A stretch of 64,000 bases of DNA from Pempheris klunzingeri (taxonomy: Eukaryota; Chordata; Actinopteri; Acropomatiformes; Pempheridae), in contig NC_092012.1 of assembly GCF_042242105.1 (NCBI RefSeq), positions 12,129,470 to 12,193,469 of the forward strand, written 5' to 3'. Shown here piece by piece: positions 40,701-53,096 of the stretch (position 1 is the first letter of the stretch; every line of letters begins with the position of its first letter). Both the position numbers and the translations under genes were made by a program. The notes beneath the pieces were generated by a model. It had not been told where the DNA came from. It made no database searches and saw only the letters and a program-made list of their open reading frames with translations.

Positions 40701-43700
40701 GAGTCTTGACCACATAACTCAGGACTACAGATCTATAGATTTATCTGACCCTGCGAATGCCTTGCAGCTGTTCTACCTGTTTGCCGGTGCCTTTCTCGGG
40801 TGTCACGGTGTTCATTATGTCTGTAAGCGTCTCTGTATTGGTGTGCCAGGGCCATGTCTTCTAAGCGATAGTGCTGGGGTCCCATTTGGGGGTTGGGTGG
40901 GTGGGATAGGCCATTGGGAGGGTGTGTTGGGAGGCCGTTAGGAGGCGGGTGAGCAGGAAGACCCGTGCTGGGGCTGAAGCGTTGACTGGGGCTGATGGTG
41001 CAGGGCCTCTTAGCCAAGTGTTCTGGGTGCATCCCCTCTCTCTCTGAGCTGTCTTTGGTCCTGCAGAGAAGGACAGGGACATGGGTTAAAACACTGTTAA
41101 ATGCTAAAATGCTAATACTATATCTAGACTAGAGTTAGAAATAGTGGTGTGGCTTACCACGACACCATTTAATGTGGCGATGTGTAGGAGGCTACAACTT
41201 CCTTATTATTTGAAGATATTTTTTGAATAGGAAATTAAGGCAGACAGTAGATAATGTCAATCGCAGATAGTTAGCAGTATACAGTATGTAAATGTAGGCC
41301 CTGAGCATGGTGGTAACAAAAACATGAAACATCCAAGTAAGAACTTAAAATGCTGGGTAGAAACTTGAAATGGATGGACAAAGCCTGCAGTGTTTTTCCA
41401 GCAGTGGTAATTGTGGGATGTGTGGTGTATTATGATCTGCAACAAAACAGAGCTTTGTAGTACAATTCGATGTTTATTTGTCAATATGCTACGGCCTTGC
41501 ACAGCCAGACTGAATCTCATAACCGCTGTTTCCATCACCACATTCATCATTATTCCACAAATGACCCAAGAATCGATTCAGCTGCTTCTGATAAATGCTG
41601 GGCCAATCTGACGTTGTCTTGATGCTAACAATCGATGCTGATTACCCTCATTTCTATCAAAAAAATTTAACTGTAACTGCAATGGCTCACTTTTCACCTA
41701 AGAAATTGATTTTTGGCTCCATGTTAATGTATGAAAGAAGAGACTGAACTTTTGTACGGCCTACTTCATCTTTCTCTAGCTAGTCCATCTACGGCGTCAT
41801 CAAACCACAATGAGTAATATTAAAGCTGTGGGATGGCTTTGCCAGGCTAAATACTGCAATGCCATTTTATTACTTCATAGTTCAGGAAAACATCTACTAG
41901 CAAGGACCAGAATGACCTTCAAATCACATCAAGGGGGAAAAAAAGGCTCGCTCAAACTGCTAGACGGATATGATTCATTCAATAATGTCTGAAGTCAAAT
42001 GAAAAAATCACTTTACCCTAAACTGTCACAATTTCAAAGATTAAAGTATCCAGTATTATGGACTTCACCTGTTTGGAAGGCTCTAACCAGGAACACAAAC
42101 TTGTTTTTCAAAATTCAACAACTCCGACATGGTGTATGCAAACACGTATACTCACACACACACGCGTATGCCTGCTGAGAGCTGCTTGTTGTTCAGTTAC
42201 AGTAAGGCAGCGGCCCTCCAATGCTTTTGCACAGCTGTACGCCATATGTAACAAAAACAAAGCCAAGTCCGACAGTACACGCTGAGTCTCAAGCTCTTAA
42301 TCTGAATATCCCTCGGCCTACTCTTAGATTGCAAGTATTTCTCCCTCTCCCTCCCACCCTGCACTCGGGCTTAAGGAGCAATATGGGCTGAATGCTGTGT
42401 GTTTGGCAGATGTTTAGTGACACTCATTTGTGTGTATGTACTTTAAATGAGTGTGTGTGTGTGTGTATGTGTGCGAGGGGTTATGTTTTCAAGCCATCTG
42501 GACAGTTTAAATGGGAGTGTTGATATTAATCTGTTTAGCTGGATGGCAATAGCCAGGCATTCAGATGGAAATCACTCTTTATCATCCTTGGGATCAAAGG
42601 CGAATAAATGCAATGCGGAGATGATGTGTATTTATGTGTGTCTGTGTGTGTGTGTGTGTGCGCTTATATTTATCCATGTGTATATCTGTGCATGGCTGCA
42701 ATACTTGTGCACATCCCATGCTCTAGTATCTGACAAATCAAAGAAACAGCTGGCACGACGTAGGCCCTGCCCCAGCCTGGCCCACCCTCCCCCGCCTCCA
42801 CCAAGCCCTGCCTGCTGTGTATAAGCCACAGGTCGGGAGGCGGAGGTGTGCGGATTACAGCAGGATTGCACGTTCAGCTCCAACCCCTAGTCCCATCCAA
42901 CCCACCACCACCACCCCCCACCTCCCCACACCCCGCTCAGGATGTGCTCAGTGTTACGGTCAGCACATCACCATCTGGACACATCCCTGACATATGGACA
43001 GCTGCTGGGAGCCCGCAGGTCAGGCAGTCGGAGAGAGCGAGAAGGAGAGAGAGTGCGAGTGAGAGAGGGGAAAAAGTGATCAGAAAAGAAGGACAGTGCC
43101 AGTAAACGAAGCAAGAAGAAAAGGGAAGAAAAGAAAATGCCAGTTAATTCTCTCTTGTGGCATCTTCTTAGCTGGGTGAATGAAGCAGAGCACTGGGGAG
43201 AAATGTGGGACAATTGCAAACCACGGCTCACTGTTTTCTTTGGGTTGTGCTGAGGACATCTAATGTACTTCTCTTTCTCTTCTCTTCTCTGGCTCTCTCT
43301 ATTTTGCTTCTCAGACACTCTCTTTCTTTTCCTACTCTGCATTTATGTCACCCCTCCCTCGCAGACAGCTGGCAGAGCCAGCTTGGCATCGGGGCTGTCC
43401 AGACTTCCACCTCCCGCACAGAGGATTTATAGACTCCCCGTGTCGCTTGGCATTCTGAAATACCCTGAAATAATTCATATATAACACTGTCTGTGTGAGA
43501 GTCTGCCAACGTATGTGTGCCTCTGAAGATGGTGTTTATGCATTTACTTGTGTTTGATGGAGAGATGCTACCTGTCAGGGGTCCTTCTCTTGCCATGCTC
43601 ATTCATCTCCAGCATGATCTCTGAGGAGTCGAGGGGTGAGCTGGCATTGGCGTCCAGGAGAAGCTGCTCGTGTTGGGCCAGATACTGAGCTGGCGTCTGC

Positions 43701-46700
43701 TTGGCCAACCTGGCACAGTGGAGCAACTCTCTCTGCAGCAGGGGCAGGTTTGCCTGCAGTGATAAAAAGAGGGAAGAAATAAGATGTTGTAGGAAGTATA
43801 TGGATTTATTGAACCGATGTAAATGTAGAGAAGAGTGTTAAGTGGATAAGAGGTGAGTTACAAACCCACGGTTGAACAATAGATAGATGGGGTGAGAGTG
43901 AAATAATGCCAGATTAGGGCGAGAAAAAAAAGAAAGTGATAGATGAAGAGACAGGATGAGATAAGACAGGTCCCCTGACACCTTCCTCTGCCATGTGTCT
44001 CTCTCTCTCCAGGGTGCGCTGATGTGTATATTTCGTGTTTGTGTGTGTGTGTGTGTGTGTGTGTCTGTGTGTGTGTGTGTGTGTGTGTGTCTGTGTCAGT
44101 GCTGTCAAATAGCTCTCTCAGACCTGTCTGGTTGATATAACGCAGCCATTGCTGCAATGTCCCAGATGTGGAGGATCAACACACGCCAGGAGGTCTGACA
44201 CACTCACCAGTTTTAATGGACATTCGTAAGCATATCCCACCATTTCCCACATAGCACTACGAGTACAATATACACAGTATACATCTATTAGGTTTCCAAT
44301 TGAGACAAGGTTTCCCTCCCTGCCTCTCTATGAACACTTTCTCTTTGGAGCCAGAAAAGCAAGGAATATAGAGGAAAGGACATGCAGTATACACAGAAAC
44401 ACACAGTCTTGAATGCTGGCCATATGGACAGCAGCGGTAAGCTCTGAGCTTGTCAACTGAAGACATGATTTATCTTACATAAACTCTGTGTACAAGTATT
44501 TACCTTCAGGAAGGGAATGACGAACGGCCTCAGAGGGAAGTTGGTGGCCTCATGAAGTTTGGAGTGAAACTCTTCGATGGTGAGAGTGGAGTTCTGCCCA
44601 AGACAACAGAGAGAGTTAGAGTCCTTAATAAACAAACTTTTAGAACACTCTCTTTCAAAGCCCTCAAAGTCCTTAAAGATTCATTTTTTTTATCTTGTTT
44701 GCACAAATCTATATCTTATGTAAACAAGATAATAGGTCAACGTTTGGAGCTTTATACCTTCTGATTGTATAAGACACATTTACAATAGTTAGAGCAAAGA
44801 GAACTGCTGAATGAATGACTGGATGAATGATGGTAGTGTTGTTGTAAAATGAATCAAAATGATTCCACTTTAATGTATTCAGGACTTACCACCAGACCCA
44901 GCACGAGGCTGCGCACTCTCTCTCCAATCTCAGGCGATATGTCGTTGCCAAACTGCTGCAGCGTGGTCAGGAAGCGCTTCAGTTTGCAGAGTTGTCGAGC
45001 ACCACAAGCTGGCGGGAGCTGCTGGTTGGAAAGCGAGGCCGTTGAGGACATGGCTGGCCCATTACTGAAGCCGTTAGGAGTGGACGGAGCACCATTCAGT
45101 GATGTGGGCGAGTGGCTGCTCCCATTCAGCACTGCAGATATACAGACAGAAGGAAGAGACAACGTGAACTGGGTCAGTAGTTTTGGAGGGGCCTGGGGGG
45201 GCATCTGACAGATCTAGGGGCGTGTTAAGGGCAGAGGCAGTTAAGTCTTGCTGATAGAGGAGTGTGTGGTTAATATTAAATATTAGTAAAGCAAATATTA
45301 GACTCTAATTTGACGCCTAGCTTACAGTATCTGATGCACACACAGTGACTTTTCTGCCAGTTTAACTGAACGCTGTGGGCGTGTGTTTGTGTGTGTGTGT
45401 GTTTGCAGGAGCTTCAGCTGTCCCACAAGTGCTACCATTTGCCCCCCCCCACTCCTCGCCTCCCCCTGTATCACTCTATTCCACCCTGCTCCTCACCCTC
45501 TCCCCCATCACTCACTAGGACACAACTATAAGAGGAACTTGTTAAAGAGGTGCCAAAAATAGTCCTGTGGCCTGTGTTACTTTTATTCCAATAGCAGGTG
45601 TGTAGCTAAATCTGGCCCTACACATGTCCACCAGCTGAAAGTAGATTTGCAGCTTTAAGGTTCAGAATAGACACAGCATGCATACGCATATATAATCACT
45701 CATGTATTCTTCATAATGTGGGCACAAACAAACTCGGAAATACGCAGGAGCTCACACACATACATTTGACCTTTCCCCTGCTTTCATATTTTCATATCTG
45801 AGGCAGATTACGCAAAATGCATGCACGCAGCGTACATCATCAGTCTAACATATTATTTACATGTCACATTATATCTGTGTTAATAAATAATAATACATTG
45901 TGACAGGTTTTTCACAGATTAAACATGAAATGTCTGTACCTGTTATGAAATGATTGTATTCCAGTATAAAAGCAAATACATACACTTTGACTGAGTGTGA
46001 CATCTAAACTATAAACTTATTTACCCTGCAGCAACTTAATCTTTCCCAAATGTATTTACAGGACTCTGGCAAGCCATTACTGTAACTCTGGCTGTGAGAC
46101 TAAATCTTGTACTTGAAAACAAGACTATACATAGTTTAGTTGTTCAATAGTCTAGTTCCTGTGGTTCCACATAGGCATGCTTGCTGCTCAGTCAAAGGCC
46201 TGAACACATATGGACTAAATCATGTGATGCCAACAGGCAGCACTTGTGTTCTGGTTTTAGAGGGAGGGAGAGGTGCAAGGAGAGAGCTACACTGCTGACC
46301 GTCCGCCACAACAGGTGAAACAACATGGTCTATCATTGCTATATAGGGAAGAAAGTAGTCTACACACCGCATCACCACCCTGGCCAACCAGCTGGTAAAC
46401 AACACAGACACACATGCACACACAATGCCACAGGCGCACACTCACATGCGCTCAAAGACACTTGTCCCACTAGCAAGGGCATTCTGCACACCAAAAGACA
46501 CACACACACACACACACACACACACTGATAGATGCTTGCAGAGACACACACCTGACGCACAAGTGACTTCAACACTTGTTCACCAGAACAGGGAAGAAAC
46601 ACATATTTGGAATTTCTTTCCCTTTACACAAGCATATAAAGTGTTCATGACAGTTGGCCTAAGAGGGACAAATGACTGTGAAGCCCATTGGAGAAGTGTC

Positions 46701-47489
46701 ATTATCATTTATGTGATTTATCACGGATTGATAGGTGAATAATTTCACTTTAACATGTAGCAGTTCTTAACACACTGAAACACAGTCACTGAAACACTGT
46801 TTTACGAAGAGTTATATGTAGCTTAGACTTTCACTTTAAAGCCAAATTTACTACAGTGTAAAGAATATTTTGGACATTTCTGTTTTATTGTGACAGTGGA
46901 ATGTTGAGAATTGATAACAAACAAAGGGAGAGAGAGACAGGGATTAAAACGCAACAAAGGTCCCCGACGAGACTCAAAGTGTGGACATTGCGATCACAGT
47001 ATATGATGTGCATCTTAACCTAGGCCACTGGTTGCCCCAACGTAGTACACTTTTAAACTAGATGACAAAATGGTATTTATCTACAATGAAGAGTTGGAGC
47101 TGTTCCAGCGATGGGTTGCTGGTGCAGCACACCTACCAGCTCACTCTTTTTCTTACACCTGACCGGTTAACTGCCTGCTGTCATGACTATTCAGCACAAA
47201 AGGATCATCCTCAAGTCAAAGAAAACACATATCGCACAGCAACTGTGGGTCATGCACAGAGGAAAAGTTTATGGTAAAGATTTTGAACTTGAGACGAAAC
47301 AGTCTTACGAATGGTAAGAAAGTGTCTTAGAAAACAGTCAAAATAGAACGAGTTCTTACTTGATTTACTGGTAGTAGGGGTGAATGAAGCATTGCGATTG
47401 GTTACTTGGCTGACAGCCGGGGGTGGAGGAGGCATGGTGGGTGGGGTGGACCTGGGCTGGGTTTTCACATCCGCAGGTGAATCTGGCAT
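33976..47489 (-). CDS. cbfa2t3: CBFA2T3 (MTG16/ETO2) transcriptional co-repressor, complete coding region, 10 coding exons
   Basis: Nuclear co-repressor of the ETO/MTG family that bridges E-proteins, TAL1/GATA complexes and HDAC co-repressors in blood progenitors. Exons: 47489-47360, 45131-44890, 44593-44504, 43753-43572, 41060-40777, 39701-39619, 38459-38171, 37678-37610, 35102-34912, 34359-33976, giving 647 aa. It starts [20 protein letters not shown]1/TAFH spans about 81-170. A proline-rich linker follows. NHR2, the tetramerisation helix, covers about 325-370 ([19 protein letters not shown]). NHR3 is about 450-505. The MYND zinc finger has C522, C525, C533, C536, C542, C546, H554 and C558 all intact. 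SSHSPT and SSTASLS favour CBFA2T3 over RUNX1T1, and synteny agrees. The exon holding the ATG starts at 47515, and an in-frame upstream stop on the proposed leader exon supports this start. Confidence 0.95.
36709..36741 (+). repeat. (AC)n microsatellite
   Basis: Lies about 60 bp downstream (in transcript sense) of the candidate cassette exon donor of cbfa2t3. On the transcript strand it is a (GU)n run. Such runs next to a 5' splice site can bind CELF or TDP-43-type regulators. Confidence 0.92.
36804..36857 (-). other. cbfa2t3: Candidate alternative cassette exon of cbfa2t3 (54 nt, in frame)
   Basis: On the minus strand, TTTTTCATACAG precedes position 36857, and the stretch ends at 36804 before GTGAGTATC. 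The 54 nt have the same phase at both ends (phase 1) as the junction they would interrupt, between 37610 and 35102. They contain no stop. They would insert [18 protein letters not shown] between ...EEIWRKA and EEAVNEV, at the start of NHR3. Human RUNX1T1 has an alternative exon (9a) at about this point, although that one truncates the protein. No expression evidence is visible, so this is a prediction. Confidence 0.45.
37515..37546 (+). repeat. (GT)n microsatellite
   Basis: In the cbfa2t3 intron just downstream (transcript sense) of the exon at 37610-37678. It reads (AC)n in the transcript. Confidence 0.92.
37716..37757 (+). repeat. (AC)n microsatellite
   Basis: Ends about 40 bp upstream (transcript sense) of the acceptor of the cbfa2t3 exon at 37610-37678, so it reads (GU)n ahead of that acceptor. 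Confidence 0.92.
44041..44096 (+). repeat. (GT)n microsatellite
   Basis: A 56-bp GT tract with single CT interruptions, in the cbfa2t3 intron between the exons at 44504-44593 and 43572-43753. Confidence 0.93.
46920..47040 (-). mobile_element. tRNA-derived SINE remnant (fish type)
   Basis: Read on the minus strand, the element begins near GGGGCAACCAGTGGCCTAGG. It has an A-box-like TGGCCTAGGTTAAGATGC (47026-47009), a central ATATACTGTGATCGCAATGTCC segment, a decayed B-box around 46968-46978, then GTCGGGGACCTTTGTTGC and a CTCTCTCTCCCTTTGTTT tail. This order matches a tRNA-derived SINE common in percomorph genomes. The B-box is degenerate, so it is an old copy. It lies between coding exons 1 and 2 of cbfa2t3. 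Confidence 0.72.
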
Positions 47490-47928
47490 TGTTCCAACCT
47501 TTTGCACTCTGCTACCTGTGATTTGAAGGAGAAAAAAAAAGATACAACAGAGTCAATCATCAAGATGGAGCTCTGGCATGAAAAAAAAAAAATCATACTT
47601 TTAAAGTGGAGACAGCTGGTTAAGGAGGAGAGCACTGACATTTTCACCTGGGAACCATCGACTGGTTCCTTAAACCAAAAGCCCCATAAAAACAACCAAA
47701 ACAAATCAATGCACAGAGTGGAAATGAATCCAAACTTGTATTGTGTCTCTCTCTTGTTGGAGATTCATGGGCCTGGGAGACATACAGTAACACCTGCTCA
47801 CTCGCTCAGCTGCTGCTGACTGAAGCCCACCCCCCCCTTCGCTTCCCTCTCTCCCTCTCTCGCTCACACTCACACTCCATGTAGCTCTGACATCCCAATC
47901 AGTGCCCCTCCACTGTAACCTCCAACCC

Positions 47929-47947
47929 CACACACACACACACACAC

Positions 47948-47981
<34 letters not shown>

Positions 47982-47997
47982 CACACACATACACACA
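47929..47997 (+). repeat. (CA)n microsatellite
   Basis: An imperfect CA tract of about 69 bp in the first intron of cbfa2t3, about 420 bp upstream (transcript sense) of the ATG exon. Confidence 0.93.
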
Positions 47998-49739
47998 CTC
48001 CTCACTCCTCCCCGCCTGTCCCCTCATGTCCCCTAGTTCAGACAGCCGGCTTGACAGCCAGTGACAAGTGCAGCTGGATCTGCTGCTGTCCATCACTGTG
48101 GACTGGCTTTCAGCAGAGCTTCGTCCTGCTACCAGAAGCTTCACTGTCCTCTGCCAGACACCCTGCCAGCACCAAACAAGGCAAGGCCAGGCTCTGTAGC
48201 GTGAAGGGAATGGATGGTACACCAAAGGGACATGAGCAGACAACATGACACAGGGTGAATGCTCCGCAGCCACAAGCATCTGTGAGGACTGTTGCCTTAA
48301 ATTCTGTATTTGTAGCAGAGGGAATCGTGCAGTCTATAAACACTGTGACTTTTCCACAAAAGCACTGTAATGCGCAAAACTCTACTCACTATATCAGATT
48401 ATACATACATACACACATATATATATATACTTAATAAATTAGCAGCATTCAGTGAGCAGAGAATGTTGACTGTGTTTCTGTCTATGTGTCCGTCCGTCGT
48501 TGCAGCTGCTGGAATCAGATCTTTCTGTAATGTCAACCTGAGCTGGGAGGTGTGACGACTTTTGCAGGCTGTGAGAAGATAGCTTTAGAGTATGTGTACA
48601 TGTGCGCAACTGGCAGAAAGCGCACTAGATGTGCATTATGCAAAGAAAAACAATGAAATCAATATGCAGCAGAGCTTATATATCAGTATAGAGATCTGTG
48701 CATTTCTGCACTAATGCTAAACACCACTATTAAGAGTTATGCATTCGTAATGAAAGAGTGATATTAACAACAATGTAGACTTAATGTGGCATTCATTAAT
48801 TCTCAATAACTCTCTTCTCAAATATACAGAGTGGAGGTCACAGCCAAAGTGTCTCTATCATGACGCTGGGCTTCTACACATGATGCACAGAAAGGGATTA
48901 TTGGTAGTTAGTGATCATTCCTTGTCACACCACTACTAATAAAAATAAAACCACCACCTCTCTTGAAACCAAATAGTCAAAGGTCTTTAATGCACGTGAA
49001 CAGTGTTTACAAACCTTCTTTACAATTGTAAATGCACTGCAGTCACCAACTCACATATAAAATCATTTTTCAAATACCGTGTTTTTCATTTCACTCCTCA
49101 TTAGCCAAGTATGAATCCAGTGTTTTCCTCCACAAAACGCCTGCCTCACTTGGCCTCCATCTGTGGTGTTAGCCTATTTCTGAGAGCTCATGTAGACGCG
49201 CTCAACAGCTGGTGTCTGTATTTAAAGAGTACCACTCTGGAGTGTGCTGCACGAGGGCCATTGACACAGTGATCCTCAAGAACACGAGGGGCACTCCGCT
49301 GTTTGCCCCATGCCAGACGCTCTGAACATAAACACACAAGGTTGTAGATAGAGGCAGACGGGGATGGCTGGTATAAATAGATGCAGCCATTCTCTTCCAA
49401 AGAATCCTAAACACACAAACAAGCTCTACGTGCTGCTGAATCGGTGGGCTGCTTCCTGCAGGGAGGCAGCCATATGTTTCAGTAAACCTCCTCTTTGATC
49501 AAATGTAGTGTACCACTGTATGCAGTGTGTACGGTAGGACTTACATATAGTAAGGTGCATTATAATAGCCAGTCGTATTAGCACTAGTCCATTTCTCGCC
49601 ATATTGATTACTGATACTCTGAAGCCAGGCTCATGAGAGCTGGACTCATGTGTGATCAAAAGATCAGGAGGGTCACTTAAAAGCAAAAATGTTCTCATGA
49701 CTTTCTCTGTTTACAACAGCTATTTTTGTCACTTCCTCG

Positions 49740-49790
49740 AGAGGAGAGGAGAGGAGAGGAGAGGAGAGGAGAGGAGAGGAGAGGAGGAGG
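49740..49790 (+). repeat. (GGAGA)n pentanucleotide repeat
   Basis: About nine GGAGA units ending in GGAGGAGGAGA. One strand is all purine, so triplex (H-DNA) formation is possible. Located in cbfa2t3 intron 1. Confidence 0.92.
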
Positions 49791-51377
49791 AGAGGAGGAT
49801 AAGGGGACCGTACTGTCTGTGTGTCTGCTCTCACCGTGGGATTATAGACAGCTGTTTAATCTGACCAGCTACAGGGACAGGACACACACACACAAACGCG
49901 CCATGCTCTGGATTTCTCTTTTAATACATTAGAAAGTCTGCTAGGTCTGCCACCCCATCTGTGGCCATTTGCGCTCCTATTGTACTTCGTGCTGAAGGAC
50001 GAAACGCTCCAACCGAGGAAAGTAGGAAGAAAGAGAGAGAGAGAGAGAGAGACTGGTATCCCAGGTAAAACACTGGGACTTGTTAAACCACACATCTGGA
50101 CCATTCTACTGTCTGCATAGATGCTCTGTTTCCCCTCGCAGGTTTTAATATGGCTCTCTGAGAGAAGCCACTTTGTGATCAATACAGCCAAGAATAGATC
50201 TGCTCAGGAAACAGATACATTGCTGTTTGTCCACTCGCTACTGAGCATTACGCTGAAAATAAAACAATACAATACAATCATTACCTACCTCTGCGCCTCT
50301 GTCTTTGCATGTCTCTGTTTCCCCGACTCTCAGAACAGCTGTATGTCTGCACATTTGACGTAATTGGAGCTAAAAGATTGCTCACCAAAGAAACAGTCTG
50401 CAGTCTGAGTTCTAAAAATGTTCTCTGTCTTCTACTTTCCCCTTGTGCCATGATGAAACAAGATGAAAAACAATTCACTGTGAGACACACAAAACCACAG
50501 ATCATGTACTGTACAACTGCACACACATGCCGCAGTGGTTAGTCTAACTTTCTAAAGCCATTTTGGGCTCTCATTATTGATTTAATGACATATGTCTTCA
50601 CTAAGCCCCTTTAAATAAACACACACACACACAAATAAATGCCATTATGTAATAACAAGCTGTTAGAGGGTCATTCAGATGCATTTCGGTCACATTTTAC
50701 ATTGACACTCATGGGACTGTGTGTTGACTGTATGCATATCTGCGTGTGTGTATGTAAATGTGTGTTCGTGCTTCCACTGGAAATACAGCTGCAACTTATT
50801 AGCTTTAGCTAACCACTGCAGAACAGTCCCCTTAAATCCCTCCTGTCTATTCAATCTCTCGTACTCCGCAGAGACTATCCTCAGTGACCACATAGCCCTA
50901 AAACTCTCTCTCTCTGTCTCTCACTCCTTACATCCCTCCCTCCCTCCCTCCCTCCGTCCCTCCCACTGTAATTCCCCCAGTCTCCAGGAATGCTGTTGTT
51001 TTTAATTTCTCCCAGCTGCTCTGGCTGGCTGCCCGGCCGCCTGCCTTCCCACATCTGTTCTCTATCAGGCCGCTGAGGAGTCCACACAAACAGAGCCTGA
51101 GCCCCTGGCCCCCAGCCTCCCACCAGGCCTTCATATCAAAACATGGGGATTGTAGCCTTGTGCCTCGGACCTAAGACTTAGGGATACAGCACCCACAGCA
51201 CCCTCCACTCTCATACAACCAGCCCAAATGCCATTCAAAAGAAATAGAGTGCTGACATCAGTAGCCCCAGATGAATATGGCATCTACCTGTGAAATAGTG
51301 CAGTTAACAAAAAGAGAATATTTTCTTTACTGACAGTTCTATAATTTCATATATGTCTTGTTAAGTCAGGTAAGTGA

Positions 51378-51381
<4 letters not shown>

Positions 51382-51417
<36 letters not shown>
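51382..51417 (+). repeat. (GT)n microsatellite
   Basis: About 18 GT units in cbfa2t3 intron 1. A shorter (CCCT)n tetranucleotide run lies nearby at 50935-50956. Confidence 0.92.
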
Positions 51418-51418
<1 letters not shown>

Positions 51419-53038
51419 GTGTCAGCCCACAGGGTGCTTCTACAGACAGATCCCAGACTCCACTTCATCTTGAGCTGATTTACAGTTCAGAGGCTTTAAA
51501 GCCCTCACTAATGACAGGGCGGGAGACAGGACTGTGCTGTGCGTGCACACACACATACGCAAATAGATACACAGATGTATGCACACATGCTCACGAGTTT
51601 GTTGGATGCATATGGTCACGCAGCGGACACAAACACATATTTTCCCCTATGTTACTTGAGAATCCCTGTGATAGTACACATGCAGTGCCGGCTGAACAAA
51701 CATGTTGAACAAAAAAACAAACAGGGGATGGGGGGTTGAGGTGGGGGGGGTTCTCCTTAATAAGCACTGACAAAAGCCCTCTTTGATCAGATTACTACGA
51801 GCAAATCAATGACAAGTCACCAGTTTTTCCTCAAAATCTTTAAAATGGGTAAACTGGCAAGAATAACAAGGATAACTTGAGGACAGGCAGGGACTGAGGA
51901 TGTATTAAAAACAATTTATCCAGGGCCAGAGGTGCTAAGGGTAGAGGAGTTGTACTTTTCTCTGAGCTGCAGGGATCCTGTCATACAGTGCTTATATCTG
52001 TGAAAGCTGTTATTGATGTAATTGTATTGAAGTTCTAGCGACCATCTGTTCTCCTTTGGGAGGGCCTGGCTCCTCTCGTCGGCAGTGAAGTGGTTATGTG
52101 CAGCATATCACTGCTGCCGACGTGCTCGCAGAGAAAAAACTTCCTTTTCAGATTTTCCCAACGGCTGCTAATAAAATCCAGATGCTAGACTGGAGCTGTT
52201 TCTGCCTCGCTCACTCACCGCTCCTTCCTCCCTCTCTCCTCCCTCTCCATCTTCTGTCCTTCCATCTTCTACCCTCCTCCTTCTCCTCCCCCTCCCCTGT
52301 CCTTCTACATTGCTAATCATTTATTTCGCTCTTTTCATCTACCACTCCTCTTTTTTCGCTCCTTCCCTCCTCCCCCCACAATCCATCCATCCTCGCCTCC
52401 TTCTTTCTCTCCAGCTACTAACCCAGAGCCATTCCTAAATAAAGGAAAGTATTTGTGACATTTAGCCGAGGAGGCTGCGCCAAGAACAACTCCCCGGCTA
52501 GCCAGACACATCTGGAGTGTGTTAGGACTGCACTGGGCACTGGTACCAGCACTGGCTATCCCACCAAATGTACATACACAGAAAATGGTCACAAATACTG
52601 GACCACTGGACCCGGAAATCATATAAACGCATACACTTTCACAATGACTAGCTTGTTGTTTTCATCTCACATTGAAAACTGTAATTCTTTTTGCTCGCCA
52701 GACAGCCCGGCAGCTGTATGCACAAAGTCTCTGTTGTACTTGTTACTATGTTGTATTCACTTTAGCAGCAATAGAGGAATACCTAGTGCCAGTATGAGAG
52801 TACTTGCATGTATTCTGTGTGTGCACGTGAACTACATTGACGTGCGTGCATGTATATTGTGCTCCTGCGCATATCTGTATGTGTGCACATGAGTGTGTAT
52901 GTGTGTGTGTGTGGCTCCAGGGTCTCTGTGTGAGAGGAGTTGAACACCTGAACATCAATAACTGTCATGTGGGCCACCTGGGACCCCACAGCCAGCTTGC
53001 ACCATGGGCACACAGCCATCACCAGCACAGCTGCCACA

Positions 53039-53096
53039 GAGAGAGAGAGGGGAGGAGACAGAAAGAAAGAGAGAAAGAGAGAGAGAGAGAGAGAGA
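53039..53096 (+). repeat. (GA)n purine tract
   Basis: A 58-bp GA-rich tract with AAAG interruptions in cbfa2t3 intron 1. It creates Arg/Glu-rich false reading frames. Confidence 0.9.

Noticed and set aside
40588..40941. A plus-strand frame of 117 codons.
   Set aside because: It overlaps the proline-rich cbfa2t3 exon (40777-41060) in antisense, and the opposite strand has clear homology and splice sites.
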